Shown piece after piece: positions 37,062 to 49,849 of a DNA stretch of 64,000 bases. The notes beneath the pieces are model-generated. The model ran no database searches. It was not told where the DNA came from and saw only the letters and a program-made list of their open reading frames with translations. The stretch is from positions 8,494,001-8,558,000 of the forward strand of contig CM060187.1 of NCBI GenBank assembly GCA_030549335.1. Reading direction: 5' to 3'. This DNA is from Pontederia crassipes (taxonomy: Eukaryota; Streptophyta; Magnoliopsida; Commelinales; Pontederiaceae). A program made the position numbers and the translations under genes. The stretch's first letter is position 1; each line of letters begins with the position of its first letter.

Positions 37062-37073
37062 TGGTATCAGAGC
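37062..37073 (+). promoter_or_regulatory. Primer-binding site, tRNA-iMet type (copia)
   Basis: TGGTATCAGAGC begins two bases after the LTR end, a perfect initiator tRNA-Met complement. Confidence 0.95.
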
Positions 37074-37165
37074 AGGTTGCTCTTATTTTAAGATCAAATC
37101 ATTTTAAGTTTTAATCATTTCAATATTTCATCACCTTGTTTTAAGATTTAACAATCTTTAGAGCT

Positions 37166-38620
37166 ATGACATCAAGTGGTTTTAATTTTGCCGAAGGACA
37201 ATCAATTAGTCATCCTCCCCTTTTAAATGCATCATATTTTGCATATTGGAAAATTAGAATTCAAGAAATATTTGTTCTATTGATATCGACATGTGGGACA
37301 TAGTTGCAAAAGGTTATTATCTTCATGAAAAGCTACCTATTGATTTTAAAGAAAAAGAAAATATTTTTTTCAAAACTTGATTGGAAAGTCAAAAATATTT
37401 TTTATTGTGCTTTGGATTCAACGGAGTTTAATCGGGTTTCAAGTTGTGAAACTACAACCGAGATTTGGGAAAAGCTCATCACTACTTATGAAGGAACCGA
37501 CAAAGCTAAAGCATCTAGACTGAATATTTTAAACCATCAATATGATTCTTTCAAAATGCATGATAATGAATCCATAAATGATATGGTAGCTCGGTTTAAT
37601 GATATTTTGAATGCTTTAACCTCCTTGGGCGAGCCAAAAACTAACCCCCAAAAAGTTAAAAAGATTCTCAGGTCTCTCCTCCTGATCAAAGAAAAAGATC
37701 TAAATGAATTGAATTTTGATGATCTAATTGGTTCACTTCTAACCTATGAAATCTCATTCCAAGAAGATCAAGAAGAAAAAACTCCCAAGAAGAAAACATT
37801 GGCACTAAAAGCAAATCCAAAAGAAGAAGACTCAAGTGAAGTAAAAGTGGACGAAAGGAGACGCGCCCACTACACAAGAAAACTAGATAAATATCTCAAG
37901 CTAGTGAAAAAGAAAGAGAAAAATGAAAATCCAACAAGATCATACAAACAACACAAAGAAGAGACATATCAGAAAAGGAAAAAGAATAAATATGAGGAGT
38001 CAAGTGACTCATTAAGTTCTTCTAATTACGAAGCACATCTATGCTTAATGGCACACAACGATGAGGTAAGTTCTAGTCCCTCAAACTCAAATGATGACTT
38101 ATCGAGCTTTTCTGAAGAAAATCTTTCTTTAGATGTGCATAAAGAACTTTTCTCTCTTATAAAAAGATCTTTTTTCAATTAAAGAGGAAAATGAAAAATT
38201 AATACATAAGATTGAAAAATTAAAAGAAGAAAAGGATGCATATTCTATGGAAAATGAAACATTAGAAATGAAATTGATACTTCGAAAATAACACATGCTT
38301 GTGAAATAGTAAAATTAGCATGTTCTTTAGAAAAGGTAAAGCAAGAAAATACTTTTTTAAAAAATACACAAAATAAGACTATATCTCAAATAACGAAAAA
38401 TAATCTTAGGAATCATTTTGTATATAAAAATTCTTATTGAAAATCTAATCATTCCTATGATAGAAAATCACATATTACATGTTTTGCATGCGGATTTTAT
38501 GGCCATTATGCTTATCAATGCAAAGTAAGAAATCTTCACAACATGAGATGATATGAGTTCTAAAAGGAACTTTGACTAACAAAACTGGACCCAAAGAAGT
38601 TTGGGTACCAAAGTTTAAAT
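37166..38620 (+). pseudogene. Copia Gag (UBN2-type) with zinc knuckle
   Basis: ATG at 37166 opens MTSSGFNFAEGQSISHPPLL and YFAYWKIRIQEI. A frameshift near 37270 moves to DMWDIVAKGYYLHEKLP, and another near 37375 to a long frame through 38182 (TTTEIWEKLITTYEGTDKAK, ARFNDILNALTSLGE, LNELNFDDLIGSLLTYE). A Lys/Glu-rich linker and coiled-coil text follow after further shifts. The CX2CX4HX4C knuckle CFACGFYGHYAYQC is at about 38480-38521. The protein would form the virus-like particle and bind RNA. As it stands it needs three or four frame corrections. Confidence 0.88.
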
Positions 38621-39166
38621 GATTATTTTTCAGGTGTGCCTCACATGTAAATCAAAGGAGGAATTGGAAATGTGAAGGCACAAATGTTATGGTAAAAGTA
38701 TCATCTATCTTTGATTTCACTCAAAAATTCAAAATTACTATTTCTTTGAAAAGAAAAACATATAAAATTGGTAATAGTGATAGGGGGAACATACTAAACT
38801 TTATTTTGACATATCATAGATATTGTTGTTTCAAAGTTTTATGTCATATTTTGATTATTAATATATTTTTTTGGCCTTCATCAAATTGTTTCCATTTCTC
38901 CATTATAAAATAGTCAAAAATTTAGGGGGAGTTATTTCTTCATATACAAATTATTCTTTTTGATTAAACAAAATGGGGAGAAATATAATCTAAATATCAC
39001 TTTATATGAAGAGTTCCTTACAATTTATACTTATGTGAATATCTATCATTGTAAGGAAAGTTAAGTGTTAGGGGGAGTAAAATTGATTTTACAACTTATT
39101 TTACAACTTTTTCGCAACTTATGCATTTTTCATATTTTCAGTTGTCTTTATCGAAAAGTGGGAGAT

Positions 39167-40333
39167 TGTTGGATCTATGTTTTAATGACATATAAATTTA
39201 TATTTTGATGATACAAACCTTGAAAGATTAAAGTTGAATGCTGAAAAGGTTTAAATAAAATGGATAACTTTATGCACTACATTTGATTATATAATTAACT
39301 ATGATATGATTAGGTTTTAAATGAATGATACATATCAAATTGCAGATAATCCTATTAGCTATCCATGGAATCCAAGATTATCTAATTTGGATAACGGTGC
39401 AAAAAGTTATGATCAAAATAGTGTATCGCCAGTTGGAAAACCGATCGATCGGTTCGGAATATAGGTCGACCAGTCCGGAACATTGGTCAACTGATTAGTG
39501 TAGAAAATGCCCAATTTCAACAAATAGAATATCAAGACTATACCGATCGAGGTACCGGTCGACCAATTGATCAACCGGACATTACAGACTTCACTAACCG
39601 TCATATTTTTAATAAAAGAAAGTTTACCGGTCGATCGGTCCATATGTGCGGTCGACGGCCTCCGAGTCAAATAAACAGTAATGATCAAATTTTAAGGAGA
39701 AAATTATGGAATAATTTTTGGATGACTTTTTCACTTGCTGGAGCCTATAGAAGGAGTGCCGAAGCCAGAAGGAAAGGCATCCATCCATACCTCGAAGAAA
39801 AACTTCAAGTTAGCAAAAGAAGACATTCTTCTTGAAGTTTTTATTTTTACTTTTCTCTTCTTCTCTTGTGAGCTTAGCTTTGTAAAAGAAAAAAATATTT
39901 TATTTAGAAAAATACTGAGAGAGCTCCTGTTTAAAAGAGGTTCAAAATCTTACTTCTTGAACGAGGGAAAAGATTAAGCTTCATTAGAGGAGAGGGGTGC
40001 CTTACCTCTCGAAGTGGTCTAAAGGACTTTTCTTCCTTTCCTCATTTGGAACAAAGGAAGAGATCTAGTGAAATCTCCGGTGGTCTCGAGATCATGTAGT
40101 CGAATCAGGGACGTAAGCCAAGATGTGGAATCTCGTCAACAACCACTGCGTGCTTTGTGATTGCTTTCTCTCTCTCTCCCCCTATCATATTGGTTTTGAT
40201 GTGATCTAAATTGCATTGATTTAAAAGATTTTAAGATTCGATTTGAAGCTTCCGCATCAATTATTGTGAATTCGATATTTTTGTTTGAACACCAATTCAC
40301 ACCCCCCCTCTTGGTGCCCTTTGGGATCCTACA
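39167..40333 (+). repeat. 3' LTR of the copia element
   Basis: Complete 1167-bp LTR with TGTTGGATC/GATCCTACA ends. It shares the palindromic GGTCGATCGG motif cluster (about 39435-39660) with the 5' copy. Confidence 0.92.
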
Positions 40334-43300
40334 CACTCATCATTTGTACCAATAAGATGTACTTTATGGTATGAAATTATTTCCATAGGGTCATCATCCT
40401 CATAGGGTAGCTTATGTCATGTAAGAATCAATAGGCTCACTAAGAGAAATGTCCATTATTGTGGGTAGTGACATCATCATATGATTTAATAAGATTGATA
40501 ATGGAATCATGTCAATCATCATCTTTATAAGATCAATCTAGATTAATAACTTTTATTATGACCTATGTTAGATGTGACCATTCCCTAAACATCATCATAA
40601 AAAGAATACTTCTTTGATTGATAATCAAATCAATGATATAAATGGGGATCACATATGAGATCAAGAATAGATATTTGATCAAATCATTGAATCATTACTT
40701 CATCATCTTAGTAGGATGGACAATGTAAGTGCGATATGAAAAAAATATGAAGAGGCCATATGAGGCATGTCAATTGTCACATCCTGGGATCATTCTATAT
40801 TCTTAGAGTACTTCATCATTAATCATCATGAATTTTGATTATCTAGGAAAGAATCCTAAGAATCAATAAGATCTTATATTAGCATAATCAAATATCATGA
40901 GTTAAGGGTCGTCAACATAATCATTTAGCTTTTAAGTGGAAGACATAACTTACTTGGATTTACATTAGGTGGTGCGGTGACTACTCGTGACACTTTGCAC
41001 ATCAACCATGACATCATAGGATCATAAAGACAATAGGACATAAGAATGTCCTGACATTAAACTCTGATACTTTACTATAACGCCCCCAAATTGCACCCCG
41101 TCACGTGACAGAATACGCTTTGAGGACGCTATGGGTTATCCTTATGTGTACATTATATTGACCAAAAAGAAGACTTTGACCGGTCAACTAAGAACAACAT
41201 TATATGTGGAACACTGACATTATTAATGAATAATAATATGCGGATAACATCATTATAAAATATGCAGAAAAATAATAAACTAGGACATCAAGTAAAGGAC
41301 TCAGGACACCCATGTGATGCCACCACGAGCTCGATCTATCACTGTTGGCCACCTTCATCATTAAGATTTGGTCTTGTATTTAAGAAGATGCAGGGAAGAA
41401 ACCTACCTAACTCAGTATGAAAGTAAAGTAAAAACAATTATAAAATTATGATACTAGATAGGAATCATAATAACATCATCATCATGTAAGAAACAAAATA
41501 TGATCATAAGAGATTCATATGTCAAGGTGTTATATTTTGGAGATCATAAGGTCAAAAGATCAGGATAGATCATAATAAATCGTCATAAAGAGGCAAGCAC
41601 TGATCATCATGATTATGAGGTCATCATTATATAAAGAATCATGAGAAATCATTGTATGAACATAGATAATCATGAAGTGAACAATCTTTATTAAAGCATA
41701 TTAATAACAGATAAGGAGAGCATGAAAGATCATCATAAGAGTGGCAACAACCAATAATCATCATAAAGAGATTTCATTGTTAAGATGCTTCATCTTCTTC
41801 ATCATCTTATTATACATCTTTTGACTTATTTGGGGTATATTTCAACCCAAGGGGAGGCCTGCCTCAACCCGTCCATCATAATCATCATAATTAGCAAAGT
41901 CAGCCCATAACTGACTATAATCAACTCATAACTTACTGTAGTCAGCTCATAACGGGTCATCACCAGTCCATCATAAAAAAAGCTCTCCATTTAATATTTT
42001 TCATCATTTATATTGCATCTTTTAATTTACTTTTATTAGGACATAAGGATCATGATCAAGATTTGGTCATTATAAGAAAGAATCAACGAATCATACTGAT
42101 CAAGGTCCTAATAATCATCATCATCATCATCATTATATAAGAATTAATCAGAGCTACAAAATAGGATCATGGAGAGAAGTCAGATGTGCATAAACATCTT
42201 AATCATCATCACAAATAGATCAACATTGATGGATACGAATTAGTGTCATCACCGATATGATTGGATCTAAATTAAGTCATCATAAGGGGAGTCATAAGAT
42301 CATAAGTCATGATAGACATCGTGATTAATAAAGGCATAAATAACATAATAATAATCACGACTTAGATCAGGATTAGGCACATGAATCAGGGATCTAAACA
42401 TCATAAAATTAACATAAGTCATATTAGAACCCGGGCCGAGTAGGGCAGAACCTGGGCCGAGTTCATCAATCATCGTTCTAGGGTTAAACCCGGGTCGAGT
42501 TCGGGTTACACCCGGGCCGGTCGGGTCATCGTCGAGTCTGAGCTACCGTTGCACCTGACCTCTTCCCCTTGGACTAAACTCAAGCCGGGTCATCTTTAGC
42601 CTGGGCTGGGTTCGTCCGGTTGCTAAGCTCAGAGGGAAATGATGAATCCGAGCCAAGTTTTGGTGAACTCGGTCCAGCCACATATAATCCAGGCCGGGTA
42701 TAGAGGAACCCCGGCTGGGTTTGTCATACGGGAAAAGACTGCATCGTGCAGTATGTTTTCCGATCAATTTTTCGACGATGGCCGGCATCAATAATCATCA
42801 TAAATTATAACACTATAACTAGGGATTAACCAAAGTATGCTTCAAGCCTAAAATCAAGATTCTACGACAAATCTTCCCTATTTTCATACCTTATGAAGTT
42901 TATGTTGAAACCTCACGTTGTCCTCCCTCGTTCTCTTCTTCTTCTTCCTCTGATCATTGCCTCGGTCCTGGTGCTCAATAGTCGGCGTTCCTAGCCCCAG
43001 TTGACGATAGTAGTCGTGCATGAGGGGAGGGCAAGAGAGGCGCACGAAAATAAGAGAAAACTAGGGCCGACTCGTATGAAAAATAAAGGGGTTGTACGAT
43101 TTGTTTTGGCTCCTTGTTTATAGGAGAGGAGTTTGAGTTCCATAGGGGCTTTAGGATTATATTTTGTATGGAGAAGATTTAAATCTTTATTTCACCTTTT
43201 ATCTTTTTCCTATTCAACTTTTATCTTTCCTTTCTCTCTATTCCTTTCTTTTCCTTATTTAGTTTGATTTTTTTTTAAATCTGCCATACGTTACAGGTCG

Positions 43301-45202
43301 TGTACAAAAATTTTTATTTCATCGTTTAACTTAGCGATTTCTTTTACAAATGTAGTCATACCATTCTTACACCTGCATTGTCATCACTTGAGCATAGATT
43401 AGTAACTTTTATGTTCAATTTAATTTTTTATCATCAAAATAGAGGATTCAATAGTAACTTTAGGAAACCTTTCAATTTTTTAGATCGAACGACGAAAGTG
43501 CCTCGAGTCTGCATTTCTTTTCATAGCACGAGCCATATGAGTCATGCTTTTGATAAGCTCCATCTGACCATTCAAGATATGGCCTCTAGATGAGACTCCT
43601 TCCATCCTTGACATAAAAATAATTAACCACCCATTAGTTGGTCAATTATAATATAACTTAACTTAAACATTACGTTTAACCTTTAATGGTTCTTCATGAT
43701 GGTTGCACATGGAATTAGACCTCTTAAAATTACATTACTTAAACTTTGTGAGGACCCAAAATCCATCCTAAAAGTTTTGGTCATTTAGGAGAATTTCACA
43801 CCGTTAGCACATTCGCCATACATCATTTAACAATGAAAGACTTAACAATTTATATAAAGTCATAATGAATAAAAACTTTCTGTTACTAATAAAGACTAAT
43901 ATTCTATACGACATTAGATGCCTAAAACCTTCATCACATTATTAGTCCATTATTCATGTAGAAGCATGACTTATATAATCCTAAGCATATGCAACACTTC
44001 GTCATGAGCTTGAGCTATCATCCATCACTTAATCACAGTTACCTACACGGATCCAGAGTGCAGGGTTTCTCAATTAGAGTTTGTAAAAGTCGTGCATGTC
44101 ATGATATCCTATCACATGATATTACATGCGATGCATCGTCATAATAATAACAATAAGATGTAAACATACATGTCCTGAACTATATCATGAACCTTACATG
44201 ACATTACATCATACTTACATTCCTTCTTCATATAACATTCATGAAACATAAAACACCATGTCATACCTATTTGACTTCAGATACATCATTTGCAAATATC
44301 ATACAATAGAAACATACATTTATATCATTCATAAATAATCATGACTTAACATTTCATTTTTTTTCAAGTGTCATGTACATCCTACGAGTTCCTTTATAAC
44401 GTTTGATCCTTCCTTACTTCTTAACTTCTTTCATACTTTACATTTTCTCAGGGTTGTTTTTGTCATGACCCTGATTTAAACGACAATTTGAATCAAAGCT
44501 CACAACTGATTACGGACAATCAAATAAATATATTTTAAAAAAAATTTGTGCATCACTCCTGTAGATAACACAAGAAAGTGATAACACACATAATCAAACC
44601 ACGCAGTTTATACTAATCATTCAAAGCATGTAACAAATCCTAGGGTACACACAGCCACATAGTCATAAAATATTTTTATTTTACAAGATATAAAAGTACT
44701 TTCATATAGACATCACATATAAAACTATCTCAATACCCGAACAGAGGGATATGAGAACTACAAGCCTTTTATCTAACATGTGTGGTGGGGCACATGACTC
44801 CTCAATACCTTAGTAGCAAAAAGGATCCACACCCTGCTAAGACTGGTCTCTGATTTGAAAAAAAAAGTGTACAATAATGAGCAAATAATAGCTCAGTAAG
44901 TTGATAACTCAGAAGCTATGTGTTACCATCTAATAAATTCAGAGAGACAATTGATAGTAAGACATATCTAATGGCATACATAATAATAACATTTACAGTT
45001 ATACAAAAGATACATAACATTCACTTCCCATCTACAATCATATAATAAATCCCAAACGGATGAATGCAAAATGCAACACTCTCATATGAATGTACGGATC
45101 ACCAACTGGCCAATTTGTAGTCGATAGATGGCTTCGAGAGGTGACCCATATGGATTCTAGAGGTGGCTCCCACTCTCATAGTGTACTACTTAGCTCCGCA
45201 CG
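40334..45202 (-). repeat. Decayed LTR-retrotransposon DNA with ATCATCA bias
   Basis: No coding frame is supported. CTCTGATAC at 41062-41070 followed by TATAACGCCCCC at 41075 resembles a degraded minus-strand tRNA-iMet primer site abutting the end of a TGTAAC...GTTACA LTR. Two more LTR-border-like strings, GTGAGGACCC near 43749 and GTCATGACCCTG near 44463, suggest other nested ends. From 41400 to 42440 the sequence is saturated with ATCATAA/ATCATCAT words, with a pure ATC run at 42114-42133. The layout suggests one or more large minus-strand Del/Tekay-like LTRs, unproven. Confidence 0.4.
42425..42735. repeat. Cluster of CCCGGGCCGAGT-like words
   Basis: Eight to ten diverged copies of (A)CCCGGGCCGAGTTC or its complement lie within 310 bp of otherwise AT-rich DNA. 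Examples are near 42431, 42452, 42488, 42510, 42577, 42600 and 42690. It parallels motif clusters in the other LTRs of this window. Confidence 0.55.
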
Positions 45203-46398
45203 TGATGCGTGTAGAATTGATAGCAGACGCTAGCAAATGCACTAGTCGCTCAAGTAATAAAGTGAATGAGTAGAGTTACCATTCTCACGAGGACGGTTAA
45301 TAACTTAGATTTTATTTTAACTTTGTTAATTGAGAAATTAAGAAAATATATGATTTCATATGTGAATAAAAAGAAAATAACAAAATTAAAAGAAATGATC
45401 ACTTGGAGAAATAATGATTCGATGATTAAGGCATCTAATTATCACCAGTAAAATGTAATGAATTTTCTCAATTTAGAATTAGTTGAATCAATAACAAAGA
45501 GAATTTCCAAAGTCAGTTAACCAATGTTTCAGGCTTTAACTACTATCTTATGAATAATTAGTATAAATCAATCCTTTCGATTTTTAACTTATCTAATTAA
45601 TCATAAGATGCATTAAACTGGATATTAAGGGCTTTCTCAAGTCACCTTAATAAGAACACAAATTAGGTCTCTTTCGATTTTCCTAATCGTGGCATGCAAT
45701 AAATAAGATCAATCCTAGAAACTATTATGAAAATAATCACTTTTTCTCAGATAGCAATCAAATCATAAATCATGGAATCAAAGAAAATCATTAAACATGA
45801 AATTGCAATGCTATTAAAGATTCAAATCAAACTAATATTAAGAAAGACTCCAAAACATAAATAGGGTTCAATTAGAATGACCCTAATGAAAGAATAAATC
45901 TGCTAAAATCAACATCAAATCTTGAATAAAAATGTGGGGAAAAGAAAACAAAAACTCTAGCATAGGCTAAGCGGCGTCCTCTCTCTAGTTTCCGGCAGAG
46001 CTTCGCTGTTGTCCTCGCACTTCTCCTCTTCTAGACGTCAAAACTATGGATCTCGCTTCCGCTTCGTCCACACCTGCTTGCGCGGGTGGATCTCTTAGTT
46101 TCCATGGATGTTCTTCCAGTTGATTTGGGGCCTCCTTTTATAGGTTTTCTCATCCCCCAAGGAAAAAAACCGAAAATATATCCAAAAAGTGAATAAAATG
46201 GCTTTAAAATGGACTAACCGACCATCATCACGGCCATGAAAGGCTCCGTCATGGCCGTGATGGAAGGCTATCAAGGCTGAAAAATACAGCTAAATTTCTG
46301 CTGGAAAATGTCTTTGTCACGACCATGACAGAAACTGTCACGACCGTGACAGCGATAGAAATTTCTACTTGCTCACGACCATGAAAAGAACTGCACGG
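45203..46398 (-). repeat. Inverted copy of the E2 LTR (left palindrome arm)
   Basis: Reverse complement of the E2 5' LTR. Its outer end TGATGCGTGTAGAATTGATA (45203) is the complement of the LTR 3' end at 47539. No primer site lies beyond it, so this arm stops exactly at the LTR border. It retains about 54 bp (near 46050-46105) missing from the right arm. The 61-codon frames at 45266 and 47291 are mirror images of each other and are not genes. Confidence 0.88.
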
Positions 46399-47539
46399 CC
46401 ATGACAAAAAGATCAGTAAGCAGAAATGATTAAGTCCCTATCACGGCCGTGACAGTTTTTGTCATGGCCATGACATAGACATTTTTCAGCAGAAATTTGG
46501 CTATTTTTCAGCCTTGACAGCATTCTGTCATGGCCGTGACGGAGCCTTTCACGGTGGTGACGGCGGTCGATTAGGCCGTTTTAAAGTCATTTTTATCCAC
46601 TTTTTGGATATATTTTCGGTTTCTTTCCTTGGGGGATGAGGAAACCTATAAAAGGAGGCCCCAAATTAACTGGAAGAACATCCATGGAGCATAGTTTTGA
46701 CGTCTAGAAAGAGGAGAAGTGCGAGGACAACAGCGAAGCTCTGCCGGAAACTCGAGAGAGGACGCGCTTAGCCTATGCTAGAGTTTTTGTTTTCTTTTCC
46801 CCACATTTTTATTCTAGATTTGATGTTGAATTTAGCAGATTTATTCTTTCATTAGGGTCATTCTAGTTGAACCCTATTTATGTTTTGGAGTCTTTCTTAA
46901 TATTAGTTTGATTTGAATCTTTAATAGCATTGCAATTTCATGTTTAATGATTTTCTTTGATTCCATGATTTATGATTTGATTGCTATCTGAGAAGAAGTG
47001 ATTATTTTCATAATAGTTTCTAGGATTGATCTTATTTATTGCATGCCACGATTTGGGAAATCGAAAGAGACCTTAATTTGTGTTGTTATTAAGGTGACTT
47101 GAGAAAGCCCTTAATACTAATTCCAGTTTAATGCATCTTATGATTAATTAGATAAGTTAAAAACCGAAAGGATTGATTTATACTAATTATTCATAAGATA
47201 GTAGTTAAAGTCTGAAACATTGATTAACTGACTTTGGGAATTCACTTTGTTATTGATTCAACTAATTCTAAATTGAGAAAATATTACATTTTATTGGTGA
47301 TAATTAGATGCCTTAATCATCGAATCATTATTTGTCCTGGTGATCATTTCTTTTATTTTTGTTATTTTCTTTTTATTCACATCTGAAATCATATATTTTC
47401 TTAATTTCTCAATTAACAAAGTTAAAATAAAATCTAAGTTATTAATTGTCCTCGTGGGAACGATAACTCTACTCATTCACTTTATTACTTGAGCGACTAG
47501 TGCACTTGCTAGCGTCTGCTATCAATTCTACACGCATCA
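46399..47539 (+). repeat. 5' LTR of E2 (right palindrome arm)
   Basis: Ends CACGCATCA at 47539, directly before the primer site. It contains several TCACGGCCGTGAC-like palindromic words (46440-46565) and a promoter-like CCTATAAAAGG near 46646. The first 200 bp, known from 52789-52990, are missing. Confidence 0.88.
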
Positions 47540-47545
47540 AGTTTT

Positions 47546-47563
47546 TGACGCCGTTGCCGGGGA
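47546..47563 (+). promoter_or_regulatory. Primer-binding site, tRNA-Asp type (E2)
   Basis: TGACGCCGTTGCCGGGGA matches the complement of the tRNA-Asp 3' end at 17 of 18 positions, at the same seven-base offset from the LTR as in E1. Confidence 0.88.
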
Positions 47564-47720
47564 CGTGTTTAATAAATTTTATTTTTATTTTACTTGTTAT
47601 TTGAGAGCCTTTATTTTTTCTATTAAATTTCACGTAGATTCTTTTTAGTTCACATACTTTCATATATCTTTATCTTGTGTGACCAGGAAATATCTTCCAA
47701 CGACAATAAAACCAAAGACT

Positions 47721-48538
47721 ATGGGAGACTACTATTTCGAAGAATAAAGAAAAATGCTTGAGGATCATGAAGCACAAATATCGCAAATTACAAATAACAG
47801 TATCCCACTCATTCACATGGTACAAGGAAAGTCTACAATTGAAGACACTATGTTAAAGTTTATGACAATGGCTAAGGAAAAATTTCAACCTTAACAAAAA
47901 GCCTTTATGAAGTTGTTGGGACAAGTAGAGCAATTGGAGGCAAAGATCCAAACGATGATGTTCCTTCATCCACCCAGTCAGAGTCAAATTTCAACATCGA
48001 AGAAAAGTTGTGCCAATTGATCCGAGTCATAGTGAAAAGATTCATCCTACAAGAACAACTCATTAGCAATCTACAATCACAGTTGGCACAGTTGAAGGAT
48101 CAACAACCAGTTATTATTTCTTCTCCTCCTCAATCCCCAAATTTTAATGTTAAGTTTGATATGATGCAGGCAAAATTTCAAGCATTAGAGAAGAAAGTGG
48201 AGTTGTCTTCTCAGATTGCTTATGCCTTGGGGGATAATACTAGGGACAACTCTACACCTATTATATGCCCATGTCACTTGCAATATTTTAATCCAAGAAC
48301 AAGACGACTGAGGAAGAATTATTATCAAAAGACATGGACTACGCAATGGAGGATCAAGGAGATGAGTGAATATATTATGGAAGATGGACAAGTGCGAAGA
48401 AGAAATCCGCCTTTGGAAACTCCAACAACCATCCCAATGGTACCTCCAGATCATTCATTGGTAGAAGGGAACACATCATCATCACATCAGACAGCACAAA
48501 ATTTGATGCATTGGAAGCCCAAGGATCAAGCTTCATAA
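47721..48538 (+). pseudogene. E2 coiled-coil ORF, homologous to the E1 ORF
   Basis: The N-terminal part, read from 47754 in one frame (EDHEAQISQITNN, FMTMAKEKFQP, LLGQVEQLEAKIQTMM), is broken by stops and a frameshift. The open frame 48008-48538 then gives VKRFILQEQLISNLQSQLAQ, KFQALEKKVEL, the motif C-P-C-H-L-Q-Y, WTTQWRIKEMSEYIMEDGQV and RRRNPPLETPTT. Each piece aligns in order with the E1 ORF (2197-3175). Intervening text differs freely, as expected of a protein keeping only key positions. I do not recognise the family; it is not a standard Ty3 or copia Gag with a CCHC knuckle. Confidence 0.65.
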
Positions 48539-49469
48539 AAAGATCTAGGTACTTCTTTCAAAGTGGAGGGACAATGCTTCAAGAATTACATTAGAGGTAA
48601 GATGGAAAAAGGTCACTTCGAATCCCTTCCAGATACTTGAGGTAACAAAAGGGTAAAAGTCAAGCTAAAGACTATAACTTAGAACTATACTCTTACACTT
48701 TTGTCCTCTTAATTTTTAGTTTAGCATTAGTATTTGATTCTTTAATTTAGATTAGTTAACATTAAAAATTGTTTAGATTGAGATTGCTCCAGGAGGACAT
48801 GGTCACGGTCATGCCTACATCTCTCATGGTTGAGTCTATCTTATTGGGCCTCAACGCCTCTATCACGGCCATACCCATGTAACGCCAAGGTCGTGATAGT
48901 TCTGAAAATGCAGAAGTCCAAATCATGATGGAAGAAGCCTGTGAGCCGCCTTTGAAGCAACATGACCGACCTAGTAATCATCAGGTTGTCTCTACTCCTT
49001 TTGCATTTTATCATATATTATTTCATAGTTTTCATGTGCACGGGCCTAACAAGGTTCAAGCTTGGGGGAGGAACTTAATTCATTTTGCATTTGCATGACA
49101 TGTCTTATTTCAGTATTTTGAATCAATCATCTTTTGTTTGTCATGCATCTAATTATGAAAATTTCAAAAATATGTTTTAAGTGTCATCTCATTTCTCTTT
49201 GTTTATTATTTTATTGTCTTTAAGTTTATTTTCAGAACATCGCTTAATCTATGAAATTCAATCATTGTTTCTTTTTATCATGTATCATCAGAATATTGGA
49301 ATTTGAATTGAGTTTGTTGCTAAGTAGAATGACTAGCTTTTAAATGATGAATTTCTATATTATTTACTATGATGTTAGTCTTGATTATAATTGCATCACT
49401 ATTGAAAGCATTAAGTCTTTTTGGAGCTCATAATTATGCTAATTATTTTTTATGTTAAAGGGAATGAAA

Positions 49470-49645
49470 AGAGGGCTAGTTGGGCCCCAACAGTTAAAGT
49501 TAAAAATATAAAGTATCCTCTGGAACCTTGGTGTGTTCGGGTAATTAGATCCGTAGGGGATTCTTGCCTGGCAACCTAAGGTCATCTGCTCTGGGATCCA
49601 TCGATCGAAAGTCTGTTACATGGACCACTTTGTGTAATATGGAGG
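49470..49645 (+). other. Conserved non-coding block of E2
   Basis: Counterpart of 5181-5355, with the hairpin GGGCT-AGTTG-GGCCC at 49473-49487 and GTTCGGGTAATTAGATCCGT near 49536. The two elements differ widely on either side, so conservation of this block is notable. Confidence 0.6.
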
Positions 49646-49849
49646 ATTACTAAATTCTTAAAAAAAGAAAAAAAATTCATAATGCTGAAATATGAAATAA
49701 TAATAGTATGAAAATAAGCTCCTTAAAGACTTGTGGTTCAATATTGATACTCTTATGAGATTGACTAATATTATTTTTAGATATGCAGGAAATACATGTT
49801 TAAATGCTAAGAATTTTGTAAGGTTGGGTATTGGTTGAGAATAGATACT

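Larger units (their letters stand above)
36175..40333 (+). mobile_element. Copia-type element carrying only gag, 5' LTR truncated
   Basis: The 3' LTR is complete (39167-40333, TGTTGGATC...GATCCTACA). The 5' LTR lacks its first 307 bp because CACTA-1 ends at 36174. The interior has a tRNA-iMet site, a copia gag with CCHC knuckle, and then nothing resembling protease, integrase, RT or RNase H before the polypurine tract (AAAAGTGGGAGA, ending 39165). The frame TNKTGPKEVWVPKFK and the following VCLTCKSKEEL-like text are typical of the gag/protease junction of long copia polyproteins, so pol was deleted internally. Confidence 0.88.

Noticed and set aside
45266-47476. Two nearly identical 61-codon proteins
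   Set aside because: They are the two arms of the inverted LTR translated on opposite strands, not a duplicated gene.
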